From Gnetum montanum (Eukaryota; Streptophyta; Gnetopsida; Gnetales; Gnetaceae), in assembly GCA_015680685.1 (NCBI GenBank), contig MNCI01028834.1:91137-155136 (forward strand): a stretch of DNA of 64,000 bases, given 5' to 3'. Position 1 is the first letter of the stretch; the number at the start of each line of letters is the position of its first letter. The position numbers were made by a program, and so were the translations under genes. This document shows, piece by piece, positions 34,858 through 46,385 of the stretch. The notes beneath the pieces were generated by a model. It searched no databases and was not told the origin of the DNA. It saw only the letters and a list, made by a program, of their open reading frames with translations.

Positions 34858-37131
34858 TCAGGCGTTCCTGTTGCACATTCCAGGATTGAGCAGACACCAG
34901 AGCGGCTGGATGGCCTCGGCTGCGATTCCCCTGGCGACCATGCGATAACGCCACTGGTGCAGGCGATCCAGGGCCTCCGCATATCTTTTGGTGCCATTCT
35001 CATATGCGTTGCCAGACCAGAGAGCTTCAGCCATGGCGGATGCGCGAGGCCAAATGCGAGAATCCATGCCTGCACCATCCGACTGCTCAGACCACAGAGC
35101 AACTGCCCCGCCCAAAACAAGCTTAGCCTCTGCGTCTGTAAGCCCCTGCGTAATATCGTAATCGTAAATCGTCTGCCAAGTTTTGAAGGGAGCGCACCAG
35201 GATCCTCCACCGCCGCCAAGCGGAGTTTTAGTATACCGCGAATCGTTGCCCAGCCATCCGCCATGGCCGCAGTCCAAGTAATAATAATCAGCCGAGGAAA
35301 CAATGGCTCTGTAACCTTTGGATGTAATCAGCTTCGTGTTATTGGGGCCGTTGTTCCAGGTATGCAATATTGTGGTTTCTGTTGGCAGAAGTTCAGGCCG
35401 CACACTCACAGAGCTACTGAGAATGATATCCTCCCAGTAGATCGTCGTCTTGTGGCAGGTTTTCGTCAAGACAGGATTCGTTTTGGTGATGAAGAGCTCC
35501 AGGAGGGAAGACAGATTTCCGCCATTAGCGAGGTAGGAAGTGATCTTGGCATCCTTTTTCCAGCAGCCCGGATTGATCTCGTCGGCGCCTGCGTGGAACA
35601 TGAGATCCGGGAACATTTCTGCGACTTCTTTGACGACATTGTTGTAAACGGCGTAGGTCTGCGAATTCAGAGGATTGAGCTGCCCTGCCCCTGGCTCCGC
35701 AGCTAAAGACTCCGCCCCTGCTGGATCGGACCAGAACATTCCTGCGCACGTCACGATGTCCGGATACGCCTCTGCCCAGGATGCCGTGTGCCCTGCGTTC
35801 AATCTTAAGCTTCAATCTTAAGGTTCAATACATAAGCAAATGTTATCGTGGATAATTTTGTCCTCTTCAATGTGTCAGGAACTTTACACTTAAATGAAAC
35901 TGCTTTATATGTTATTGAAATTACTATAAACAACCGCCAATTCAATCGACCAAATGAATAGTTTCAGCTTTAAACTCAGTTTCACATTTTAAGATCAACT
36001 GCTATAAACAACGGCCAGTTCAATCGACCAAATGAATAGTTTCAGCTTCAAACTCAGTTTCACATTTTAAAATCAAATTGTTATAAACAAGAGTGAATTC
36101 AGTCCACTAAAAGAACGAAGTTTCAGTTTTACGTTGTACAACCCTGGCCAGGAAAAGAAACTTCAAATTGAAAATAGAGATGCAGAGACAAAAATAAGGT
36201 TTTAGTTTCAGTTTCATGTGTAAAGCCCTGGCAAGGAAAAGAAAATTAAAATTCTAGATATGGATGCAGAAACCATACCGGGAGCATCGATCTCCGGAAC
36301 AATGCGAACGCCATGGCTGTGGCCGAAAGCAATGATTTTGGATATATCTTGGGCGGAGTAGCGCATTTCAGGCGAGTAGGAGCCCTTTTCTGCGAGCTCC
36401 GGTTCGGAAGTCAGTTGCAGAGGAAAAGACTGCGAATCGGTGATATGCCAGTGGAATACGTTCATCTTGTTGTGGCTCATGGCCTTGATCGTTCGCTGAA
36501 TATCTTCCACGGGATAAAAATTCCTGGAAGTGTCCAGCACAAGGCCTCTGTGGACAAAAAGAGGGGAATCCTGGATTCTGACTCCTTTTTCGATAATAAT
36601 GGCGGATCCTGATCCTGCAACGACCAGCTGCGAGAATGTTTCCAGGCCTCTCATGGCGCCCCAGGGGGTAGCTGCGCTCAGATTAGCTGCTCCGCCCGAG
36701 TTGCAAGCCACCGTAAGCAGGTACGATTCATCAACGCCGTGCTGCAGCTCTGCCTGCAAATCATGGACGAAAACCTCCAATTTTCTGAGCGTGTTGCAGG
36801 AAGACTTGGCAAATGTAGATTCTTCTTCGATGCTGCAGCTCCAGCTTTCGACGATGTTGAATGCAGAAGCGTGCGCAGAAGGTTTGATCGGGCGCCAGTT
36901 CTCTGTCTGAACCAGATGCTCGTATCGGAGCGCTGCCTCCTGCAAGAATTTGTGATTGGGGACAACTATTTTGAAGCATTGCTGAAGAACTGGAATGGGT
37001 CCAGCGTTTTCCCATTCTGTTTTTCTGGGTTTCGGCCATGGATACGACTCCTCCGCTCTGGCTGTGCCTGCCAAAAGTATTAGCAGTAGCAGCAGAAGCA
37101 AGCACACAGAAACTAGCCCAAACTTGGCCAT
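34858..37131 (-). CDS. HEXO2-like: Beta-N-acetylhexosaminidase (glycoside hydrolase family 20), two exons
   Basis: Exon 1 is 37131-36279 and exon 2 is 35792-34858, joined by a 486-bp GT-AG phase-1 intron. The product has 595 residues, normal for plant HEXO proteins. It removes terminal beta-GlcNAc/GalNAc from N-glycans and oligosaccharides. Residues 1-26 form a signal peptide (leucine-rich core, ARA before the cut), so it enters the secretory pathway. The N-terminal GH20b-like domain runs to about 185. The catalytic barrel begins with [12 protein letters not shown] (Arg195, Asp200), [11 protein letters not shown] (227-237) and [16 protein letters not shown] (280-295, spanning the splice site). 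Catalytic Asp355-Glu356 sit in FHAGADEIN. Substrate-site aromatics follow (Trp404, Trp430, Tyr456, Trp518 with Glu520). Sequons include Asn150 and Asn435. GC content is clearly higher than the flanks. No stop or frameshift is present. The HAGADE wording suggests the HEXO2 branch, but that subfamily call is less certain than the family call. Confidence 0.93.
35793..36278 (-). other. Intron of the hexosaminidase gene, built largely of tandem duplications
   Basis: The donor is CCCG|GTATGG at 36278 and the acceptor is CGCAG|GG at 35793. Splicing restores the conserved GH20 string across the junction. Inside, a 78-79-bp unit starting CTATAAACAAC occurs near 35924 and 36002, with a partial third copy near 36081. 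A second duplication of about 80 bp covers roughly 36120-36195 and 36205-36275 (shared CCCTGGC-AGGAAAAGAAA). Its distal copy reaches the splice donor. Confidence 0.88.
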
Positions 37132-38325
37132 TTCTTAGTGTTCTGAAACTTTCGGTAATAGGAAAATGGCCTTTTATCGTCTTTCTTCCTCTGCTGCTAC
37201 CGTCTGCAACTCAAGACAGCAATAAACCATACATCTACACATACGGCTACGAGAGTATGTGATTCGTGGTTGGTTCCTTCCGTCAGACTTGCGAATTTAA
37301 AAGTGGGATTCTCTTGTTTTGCGTGGCCTATCTCTTGGAATTTTCGTGGGAATCCTAATCCGAAGATGCTTCTCGCGATTTTGTTTTATTGTAAAATACA
37401 TCTTCACGTGATTGTTGGCACAAATTGTTGTTCAGACTTTGCTGGTTTTACTTTTCCACTTTCATTCAAACTTTGCCTATTTCATAAATTTGCAGAGTTT
37501 TAATCTTCCCCATGCTAGAGCAGAGCAAACAAAATTGCATTATATAAAAAACATAATAAAAATGTTGGTAAAAATAAATTATTAAATTTAAAGTTTTTCA
37601 AAAAAATACAAATGAAAAAAAAATAATATGACAAAATTGTTTGATATTTTACTTTAACTTTTATTTAAGTTAAAATATAACTGCCTCGTAGTGAAAAAGA
37701 TGCTACGCTAAAATATCATGTAATACTTCGATTTATGTTAAAACTTCAAGCAATACCTCAATGCATGCAATCATGATATGTTTGGGTTTAGCCATACCAA
37801 AACGGAATCACTAATACCTTACTTGTTAGAGGCTTGAGGCTTATCTATAGGTAACAATTGTAGTCTTCAACGTTAACGCTGACGTGCAAATTTGGCAGGT
37901 AACTTGTAATTCGCAAGCCGAAGCTACGGATAGGGTACCATGACTTTGTGCTTGTGGTTGGTTCATTGCGGCCAGTTCCGGGAAACGTCTTAGGTCTTTG
38001 GCACCGTATTATACGATTGATCTTTTGAAAAAAAATCTAAAATTGACTTGGTCAAATACCTTCCAAGGTAACGTGCACTCCACGAGGCCCCAGAGAAGGA
38101 AGGAAGGAACTAAGCAAGCCATATATAACCAAACAATAAGCAAGCTAATGCCATAAGCAAGCTAATGTCATTGGCAGGGCCACGTGGTGGTGGGACCCAA
38201 TAACACTGATAAGCATCGTTAAAAACGGTCTCTATGGATAGATCATGAATTGATGTAGATTGGTGTATGGTTTTTCATAAGTGAAAAAGCAACCATACAT
38301 GGAAAGGAGTCTAGGATCTCTTATG
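37132..38325. other. Upstream region of the hexosaminidase gene
   Basis: No gene seen. On the minus strand a weak TATA-like GATAAAAGG lies near 37170-37178, about 40 bp before the ATG. From 37500 the sequence becomes very AT-rich. Confidence 0.5.
38181..38197. promoter_or_regulatory. Possible G-box with adjacent TCP-type site
   Basis: CACGTG (38181-38186) is followed by GTGGGACC (38190-38197). These match the G-box core bound by bZIP/bHLH factors and the GTGGGNCC type bound by TCP factors. It lies about 1.05 kb upstream of the hexosaminidase start. A second GTGGGACC stands near 39096. Short motifs like these occur by chance. Confidence 0.25.
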
Positions 38326-38425
38326 GTGTGGCTATTGACACATCAACAAAAAATGGGCTCTTAACTCCATATGATGTGGCTATTGACACATTAATGAAAA
38401 ATGGGCTCTTAACCCCCTTGTGGTG
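38326..38425 (+). repeat. Tandem duplication of about 50 bp
   Basis: Two adjacent units share GTGGCTATTGACACAT, then AAAAATGGGCTCTTAAC. No gene is supported. Confidence 0.85.
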
Positions 38426-38810
38426 CCCAAATTCAGCAACTCATCTACGTAACGAGGTCATATTCAAAATGCATGCGTTAGGAACCACAAAATGCAAAGG
38501 CCTTGTTGAAAGAACTACTTAGATTTCAACCAATTTCAAAAACACAAATTCTCAAAAATCTAGAAGCCTTACTATAAAAATATTTATATTTATGATGCAT
38601 GGTACACCCTTGTCTTTTTTTAAAACCTTTATAGTAAGAGAGAAAAACAATTGTAACAGACACGGAAATTCTTTGTTTACTATGAGAGATAGGTACAAAT
38701 CCTTGTAAAATGGTTAAAGGAAGAAATTCTTGTAAAACCTTTAAAACAAGATTAAAAAAATAAGTAAAAGTCATCTTGCACATGCACCATGCCATGAAAG
38801 ATAGTGATAA

Positions 38811-39056
38811 AGAAAATAAACTAGGAGAAGATTTAAACTTTTCATCTTTGCTGTGAAACCTAAATACTTTACTACTAGGCTACCAATTTAACTACAACAA
38901 CTTAATGTACTTAATCTTAGTTTCACTAATAATAGTGATAAAAAAAATAAACTAGGAGAAAGATTTAAACTTCTCATCTTTGTTGTAAAATCCAAATACT
39001 TCACCGCTAGGCTGCAACAATTTAATGTACTTAATCTCAATTTCACTAATAATATT
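38811..39056 (+). repeat. Tandem duplication of about 122 bp
   Basis: Two neighbouring copies share AAATAAACTAGGAGAA, ATTTAAACTT, TCTCATCTTTG and TTAATGTACTTAATCT in order. The first starts near 38813 and the second near 38937. Confidence 0.85.
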
Positions 39057-41149
39057 GTCACCGCTGCTGCTGGGGTAGTGTTCACCAGGCTGTGGTGGGA
39101 CCATCAATACTGAAATTAACTAACACGTCAAGATCATATAGACCTTTTAAACTGCAAAGGTTATCTTTAGCCTCATTAAGGAGTGAATACCAATGGTCTT
39201 TGATGTACAAGCAAGCATGCCCATAGTAAAGCATGATGTGTTCTTAGCTGCATCCCCATGGCATGTCCATTATGGAAAAAGCAATATGCACATAATAAAA
39301 CGTTGCCCAAAATCCTCCCGTAGTTTCAGAATTGGCGCCATTCCTCCCGTAGTTTTGTTCGCTCGGCAGTATCATTCCTCCCAATTCTCTTTGCTGAGCT
39401 GCCCTCTTCAACCTAACTATCCACTATTTCCAGCAGCAGGCTTAACTTGTTATTCATTTTATTTTCTTGCCTAGTTTTCTTTCTAGTGGTGTAGTGAAAA
39501 ACCTCTCATGTAGCTGCCCGCTGTCAACTCTCTCTTTGACTGCAAGGTTTTGAATTTTTGTTAATTTTGATTTTCCGCTTTGTTTAAGATGATATAGGTA
39601 TGTTTTCATATTGATGTATGATTGCAAAGGAAATCATGGTAGTTTCTTTTGTTTTTCAGCTACTTCTAGTGCATACTGCGTTTTCTGGTCAATGATCGCT
39701 AAAAAATCATATAGTCAATGATTGCTAAAAAATCAAGTTCTTTTTAGAGCATTCTACCTCATTTGTTTTAGCATCCTTAGTGTGTAAATTTTCACCAACA
39801 AAAATCCATATGTACTACTAATTGAGCACAATGATTACATTGTACAACATTTGGAATTTATTTTGATATATTGTAGGATTGTTATCTTCCAAAAAAAGTG
39901 TTTGTGTTTTATCTTGTTAACGAAGTATAAATTCGTATCAACATATTATTGAACATGCAATCTTTATGCAATTCATCAACTTTATTGAATGTGATGGTGA
40001 TTATGTTTCTCATTTTGATTTAAAATCTAACAATATTTTTAGAGTTCTTAGGTAAATGTTAAACCCTTTCAGTTGTTTTGTTATAAACCATATCCTCTTG
40101 TTAAGTAGGTTTGTAGCATAAATCTGGCATAAAATTTAGCCAATGACAACACATTGATGATTGTTTTAAGTGCAATTAGAGTTCAATACATGTTCCCAAG
40201 AAAAAAATTTTACTTTAGTAAACCCTATTTTATAAACTATTTTGACCATTAAAAGTTTATAGTGATACTTTCAAAGAATAACCATAAAATATAAAACTCT
40301 ATAGTCATACAATTTTTTAATTAGTCATATAAAAGGTCCTAATTGTAGTTTTGAATTCTCTCTTAACATTGTAGTCTCCAAAGTTTTCTTAGATCAATTC
40401 AACTTACCTTTATTGGCAAAATCATTATATGTCTTAATGTAAGTTAATTGCATCAAACCCATGATTTCAAAATAATACCATTACTAAACTATAATATTTA
40501 GATGCATCATTTAGAATGATGGTATCATGTTCCTTTTTAGGTGGAAAAGGATTAGATTTTCTTTAGGTGTGGCCACTAAAGAAATTAACTTTTTGATATC
40601 TCTAAAGTTGTCCTCATGTGTAGTATTTGATTATTGATAATTAATATATCTTAGTGGCAAGATGACTATTATTTTAATATTTGATCACTAATAGTGGTTT
40701 CATGCAATTCCATTATGTCTATATACATAATGTTGAATTGTTAAGATGTGCTACAAAATACTTGAAAATCCTCGAATGTTTGCTAATAATGTTATTTTTA
40801 ATGTAGGATAGCTTCAATAGGCTATTTATCTGTTAATTTTTGTCTTCACAGTGGTTGTTATTGTCCAGCTTCTATATAATTTCTTTTTGGAGGAAAGAGA
40901 AAACCGATTGTAAGTGGTTGGGGCACATTTGATAAAAAAAAACCTCCATGAAACATATTGGAAAAATTAAGGACACTCATTAAGGTAAAGAATGGTGGAA
41001 CAACTATAAATCTACAAGCCAGGAGAGCAGGATTACACCATTCATGCTAGAAAACCCATTAATTAGGGGATATCCACATTGTATGCAAGGTTGTTGCTAC
41101 AAGAGTTTTGTGTTTATGCCTCTTCCATTTGTCTTAGCTTTGAGGAATT
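39057..41149. other. Intergenic, no gene recognised
   Basis: AT-rich sequence. A 93-codon ORF at 39193-39474 has no recognisable family. A short direct repeat CCTCCCGTAGTTT occurs at about 39316 and 39345. The stretch from about 40870 may be the 3' end of the LINE at 41150. Confidence 0.5.
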
Positions 41150-41760
41150 CAAGTTATTAAATTATGAAGAGATCTTGAAAGTTAATGTGCACCTATTAAG
41201 AAAATAATCTCATTCCAGAAAGATTAGGTGGTTGGACAACTAAAAAGGCAATGATTAATGGTTTATGGCTAATCCCCACAATGCACACATGTGTTGTCAA
41301 CAATCAATCCTTTATGGGATAAATGCACATTCACATGTAGTCTTCCATGTAACCATTTTGGCATAAAAACTTTGTATTTAGGAATTATAACATCACACCA
41401 CCATGACTCTTTTATCATGGCTTTGATGCCTCATGCTAGACTTGTATAGGCCTCACTTAACTTATATTGAATATATTGATCCCACTGCACTACCTAATCT
41501 TGAACTTAGATATTTAGCTAGAACTAGGATCTTACTTTTTCAAAGCTTCTCCATGTTGGACTAGCTCTAATAATGGTAGGGGCATTATAAAACCAAGTAT
41601 TATTATAAAGATATTTGGCCCTCATTACTTGAACCCATGGTTTGTTGCTTGTATAGAGTTGCCAAACTAGCTTTCCAAGTAATGCTAAATTTATGTGATG
41701 CAAATGCCTAATACCCTAGCCTTCTTCCTAGATGACTTTTATATAATCATGAATCTAATA
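41150..41760 (-). mobile_element. LINE (L1-type) ORF2 C-terminal remnant
   Basis: Minus strand. Near 41600-41740 a frame reads INLALLGKLVWQLYTSNKPW then VQVMRAKYL, the stretch that follows the RT domain in plant L1 elements (consensus NLALLGKWLWRL as I recall). Further on, near 41250-41380, VFMPKWLHGRLHVNVHLSHKG and then DNTCVHCGD resemble the zf-RVT domain, with a CxxC pair. Stops and frame changes are frequent. The 5' part of ORF2 is missing. The 3' end and target duplications could not be set. Confidence 0.75.
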
Positions 41761-41949
41761 AAAGTTATAGATCAAAAAAGGGATCTTTCATGTAAGTATA
41801 GATAGTTTTCGAAATGTAATTATTCCATAATGATTGTAATTCACTTATTAATATATTTTGTTAGCTTTATATTATTTTAGATTTGATTCATATTTCCAAA
41901 TTATAGCTATTACCTTAGCATGTGAACATGATGTTTAAAGAATTTTAGA

Positions 41950-42620
41950 GTTGCTAGAAATGTCTATCCTTTTTGAGAAATTAAATAGAATGGGAATTTA
42001 TCATTAGATGATAATGGAAGGGTATTATGATAAGAACGTTATTTATCATTTTTATGAATAGTGGATTGATGATGTGTCAATTGGAGCAAGTGCTTTTTAA
42101 GCCATAATACAAGGTCAAAATTTTATCTTTAATGCAAATGATATTGCAAATATCATACAAGTCTCATGTAACAATGAGCTAGCTATCAAACAACAAAGGT
42201 GGAAGAAAAGCGAAAGTCACCTAATTCATTACACCCAAACATTTAATAAGAAAGAGAATACTAAAAATTGTTATCCAAAATTATTGTTTCTCTCCAAATT
42301 TATGCAATGGTATTTATTTTTAGTGAAAGTAATTAAAACAAAGATCTCTAAAAATGCAATTCTACTCATGTGGTCATTAGACAACAATGAAGGTATTCCT
42401 TTTGATATCCTAGAGACCATAATGTTGAAGATGAGGAGGCATGCAAGGTCATGGTAGCTACATGATACTAGAGAGTCTCTTGGTTTTCCAATTATTATGA
42501 TAAAATTTTTACAAAAAAAGAATATACAAGTTATCCCAAGCCAACTTCAAGAAATAATGATGTTGGATCCAAAGAGTGTTTCCAAGGATGCATCATTGTT
42601 GGAGAGAGTTGAGAATTGCA
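41950..42620 (+). pseudogene. Fragment of a putative plant transposon protein ORF
   Basis: One plus-strand frame, broken by a few stops, reads ...YYDKNVIYHFYE, VSIGASAF, AIIQGQNFIFNANDIANIIQ, later ISKNAILLMWSLDNNEGIPF, then ESLGFPIIMIKFLQKKNIQV. The combination of a short GxxFxFxxxxI block with a later hydrophobic helix and a GFPxLI-type segment resembles the plant transposon protein domain common in retroelement-rich genomes. The second ORFs of D and E carry a comparable PFPCLIRKLC segment. I am confident it is coding-derived and less so about the family name. Confidence 0.5.
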
Positions 42621-42629
42621 CTCCGTTAT

Positions 42630-42868
42630 AACATCACTAGGAATAGCCTTCATGTCTTATAGAGTCAATTTATAATGATAATTTGCAAAACGGATCAAGT
42701 GAGAACCTACCTTGATTCACAATCCTACAACATCCACAAATGCCAAGTAGCCCCAAGAAAGTAAACACATCCAAGAAATCACCCTAATAATGTTTCAACA
42801 TATTCTTAATGAACTACAATGTCATCTCTACACATACATTCCATAAAAAACTAGAGAGCATAACCTTA
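42630..42868. repeat. Tandem repeat unit 1 (left piece)
   Basis: Start of a degenerate unit of about 0.9-1.0 kb. Landmark: agcctt-catg, then gataatttgcaaaacgga, then gtaaacacatcc. It is cut by element E after CCTTA and resumes at 52150. The matching landmark in unit 2 is at 52931. Confidence 0.75.
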
Positions 42869-43753
42869 TGATGAGTCATGATTTTGTCAGCTTTGATATT
42901 GGGTACTTGATATCGGAGCCTTGATATTGGATGCGTGATATCGAGTCCTAAGAAATGATGTTAGATTTCCAATATCATCTCTTCCATGCTACCCTATAAA
43001 TACAACATTTGGATGCATGGTTGGAACATAGTTGGTTGTTAGTTTTTAGATGGCTTTTCCTAGATTTTTGATTTCAAGTTCTATTGTTTTCCAGTGCATG
43101 CACGTAGTGTGATGTTAGTGATTGTACAACATCCTTATTCGAGGGTGAAGTACTTGGATGCGTTACATGATTGGAAATAAAGATCAAGATTGCTTCCATC
43201 ATTGTAGCATCCACTTAGATTTATTATTATTTTTAATTGTTTGATTGTTTACTATTTTCTTTTGTTAATATTTCTATTTATTACTATTTACTATTCCTAT
43301 CATTAAGCAGGATGAGTACAACTAATCACAATTGCTTAAGTGTAATTACTTGGTAACTTAGCAATGTATTGTTTGGTAAGCCCAGTGATGAATGCTTCGT
43401 AATCCCAGTAGTAGTTACATAAAGTTCAAGGTGTGTGCAAACAATTAGGAATGGATACTCATCGCATGTAGGCTAGTTTAGATTTCACTTTTCACTATTA
43501 ATTAGCTTAATTAATTTATCTCTTTATTGTTATTAGGAGAAACATTGGGCTAGATAACATTAATCGTATGCCTTACTTTGGACTAAACCATACATGACAA
43601 AGCTACCACTAGTCCAAGTGGCAATACAATGAACTACGATCAAAGCATAATGATTTAGATGCACAACTAGTCCCATCCATAGAATTTGACTGGATCATGC
43701 ATGAATGCTTGTGATTTGTATGGTTTGGCATAGGGGTACCTCGCCACTCATCA
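42869..43753 (+). repeat. Element E 5' LTR
   Basis: Runs TGATGAGTCATGATTTTG...GCCACTCATCA. It has a TATAAATA box at 42995-43002. U3 carries repeated TGATAT(C/T)GG boxes. The end (ggggtacctcgccactcatca) is the reverse complement of the start of the A-D LTRs. Confidence 0.88.
42995..43002 (+). promoter_or_regulatory. TATA box of element E 5' LTR
   Basis: TATAAATA, about 127 bp inside the LTR. Confidence 0.65.
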
Positions 43754-43754
43754 T

Positions 43755-43772
43755 TGGTGCTATTACCAAGGA
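43755..43772 (+). other. Primer binding site of element E
   Basis: TGGTGCTATTACCAAGGA, one base after the LTR. It is a decayed form of the D site. Confidence 0.65.
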
Positions 43773-43879
43773 ATGATGCTAGTTATCTAGATTAGTTATA
43801 TTATACATGATCACTGTAAATGCATTAACAATATATCTTTAAGAAAATATTAAATCACACACATCATTAATTAAGAATA

Positions 43880-46385
43880 ATGTCTCTTTTACAAGGAAGC
43901 AATAATGCACTGTATAATGCAAACATTCATTGGAGAACTAATGAGATATATGGTGAAGAAAAATGGAGTGACTAGCCTCATGTAGGGGTTTTATATGTTC
44001 ATGATCACCCTAATGACACTCAAGGACTACATTCATCTAAGGTAGACAATCCTAGAGGCGATGAAGTAAGTCCTAAACTAGGGGAGGTCTCAAGGCCTAA
44101 GACCTCCTCAAAACTTGAAAAAGATAAATCAAGGGACCCTAGAGAACACCATGCAAGCCATGATATCCTTTTAGTTCCTCATCTTCCTTTTCCTCTTCAA
44201 TGTCTAGTTCTGATGAAGATGAATGTAGGTATAGAGACCAAGCTCATCATTGACATCAAAATAAAAATGAAAATAAAAATCAAACCCACTGGAGAAATCA
44301 AAGACGTCAAAATGAACATAGACAAAATTGTCAAAATTAAATAAATAGAAATTTTTATCACAACATGTCTAATGATGATGAACCCTTATTGGCCATTAAG
44401 AGCTTAATATAGGTCATAGAGGTGATTAAGATATCCCATAGGCATTGTAGGGCAAGTTGTCTACCTAGGTTTGATTAAACAATATCCCTAAATTTGTGGA
44501 AGGCTACGATTTGGATCCACAACATCATGTACAAGCCTTCCAAGATGCTTGTGCCTTTTATAACATTGAAAGTGGGTGGAAAAAACTTAAGTTCTTTCCT
44601 AGGACACTAGTTGATAGAGCCAAAGTGTGGTATAGATTATTAAAACCAAATTCAATCTAAGGATGGTTCACCATGCTAGAACTCTTCAATGAGAAATACC
44701 AAACCTATGTGAGGGTGTCCAGCCCGAGGAGACAAATCCAAGGATGGAGACAAGAACAACATAAAACCTTAGACATGGCCTTAGATAGATATTACTCCCT
44801 ACTTAATAGATGCCCATGCCATGGTTTCTCTATGGAAAGGAAACTTTTCCACATCATAGATGGGCTTTGTAATGAAATAAGGGAGACCCTAGGATGTATG
44901 CCCTAGGACAATTATACGAGCTATAAACCCATTAGATCTAAGAGCTAATCAAGCATGTGGTGAAAGAAGAAGGAGAGATATGCAAATGAAAGAATGTTAA
45001 GAAATATCACAGGGACCAAACCTTTCAAAAGAAGCAGGTCCATATCTATGGTAAGGAGAAAGAGGACACTCTTGATAAGGTAATTCTGCAATGAACCTTG
45101 CTGATATAAAATTCTATTGATGACCTTAAAGCAAAGTTTGATAGGATGTTAGAGTGGATATAGGAAAAAGTTATAAATTTTGTAGAAACTGTAGAGGAGA
45201 AGGTAATACAAAATGAACTAGTTGATCATAATAAATGGAGTAAGTAATACCAAGAAACAGCTAATAATACTTATTAGCAAATAGGAAAAATGGCTAAAGA
45301 AAGTAAGGCTATAGACTCAACCACGGATGAAGATAACAGATGTGACATCTACATCTATGACCACCCAAAGGGGCATTGCCTAGTTGTGTCACATCTACAT
45401 GAGTATTGGGGTTCTACATTAAATCCAAAATTTGTACAAAAGCACAAGCCCAAGAGATTTTCTTTGCCACATGGTAATTATAGATAGTCCCACAACTGAT
45501 CATACTATCTGAGGGGGACTTATTACCAGCCTCAACACTATTGTCAACCATAGTGGCAAAACCCATAGCCGTGGGGGAGGCCATCACCAAACCAACCCTA
45601 CCCTTACTACCAGCCAAAACCATATAGATATTATGTTCAACATCCTATTTCTCCAACTAGTTCTATGTCCTCTACTTCAAGTCACCACTATTACTCTCTC
45701 AAGTACCATCAACCCATGGCATCTCCTGAAGGATCACCACCTTGCACCTCTTACCATCCATCCTATCCTCGATATTCTCATACTTCACCTCCTCATGTAC
45801 CACCGCCAACAATATTAGAAGGTTTAGCACCGCAACCACACCAAACAAATGCCACTTGTGCTGAAAATGTGCATAGACATGTTGATACTAGTAGGTCACC
45901 ATCATAAACTCAGAAATGTCATTTCTTTAGGATATCTCCTAGGCAAAAGCGTAACACTCATGGAAACCTACCACATCATCCAACCTAGCACAATGTCAAT
46001 CTCATCCAATGCCTTCCATTTCACAACCAATGTCCTTTGATCCTACACAAGGACCACCATCCATAGTTACTCCAACACCCAATAGAAGAAATGGATCTAA
46101 CATTGTGGAGAGACAAATGAATCCATGCATATTGTATCATGATCAAGGGTGCAATCATGGGCTAGACATCCACAACATTAACACAACTCATACCCTAACC
46201 CACCATACATTTGATAATAAAGTGTTTGAACAAAAACTTGTCTACGGAGCTGCCACTAAACCAAGAGACACCTAATGGCCTAAAAATGAAAGGCTAACAA
46301 TGTTTTATACATGCATGGAGCCTATCTAGTTATTAATTCTTGCCATGACCAAATGTTTTGTTGTGGGGAAAATCCCCTATTCTAA
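43880..46385 (+). pseudogene. gag: Element E gag (decayed)
   Basis: Starts at ATG 43880 (MSLLQGSNNALYNANIHWRT), matching D gag residue by residue at the N-terminus. The capsid core at 44673-44906 has RRQIQGWRQEQHKTLDMALD and RCPCHGFSMERKL. A knuckle remnant CDIYIYDHPKGHC lies near 45344-45382, with the second Cys now Tyr. A Tyr/Gln/Pro-rich tail follows. The 3' part (46009-46330) contains NPCILYHDQGCNHG then YGAATKPRDT, which parallels the post-protease segment of A (CIAYSDIGCN, LYVIAT at 7351-7500). E therefore keeps a scrap of sequence from beyond the lost protease. Frame changes and TAG stops are frequent. Confidence 0.75.

Noticed and set aside
34777-35706. 309-codon plus-strand open frame
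   Set aside because: It lies antisense to exon 2 of the hexosaminidase. It is open because the sense strand is GC-rich and conserved, and it has no family resemblance.
36313-37083. Several 95-126-codon frames overlapping exon 1
   Set aside because: Shadow frames of the GH20 gene. They lack the conserved motifs.
39193-39474. 93-codon ORF with Ser/Pro/Phe-rich end
   Set aside because: No homologue recognised and no codon bias. It lies in AT-rich intergenic DNA and is likely chance.
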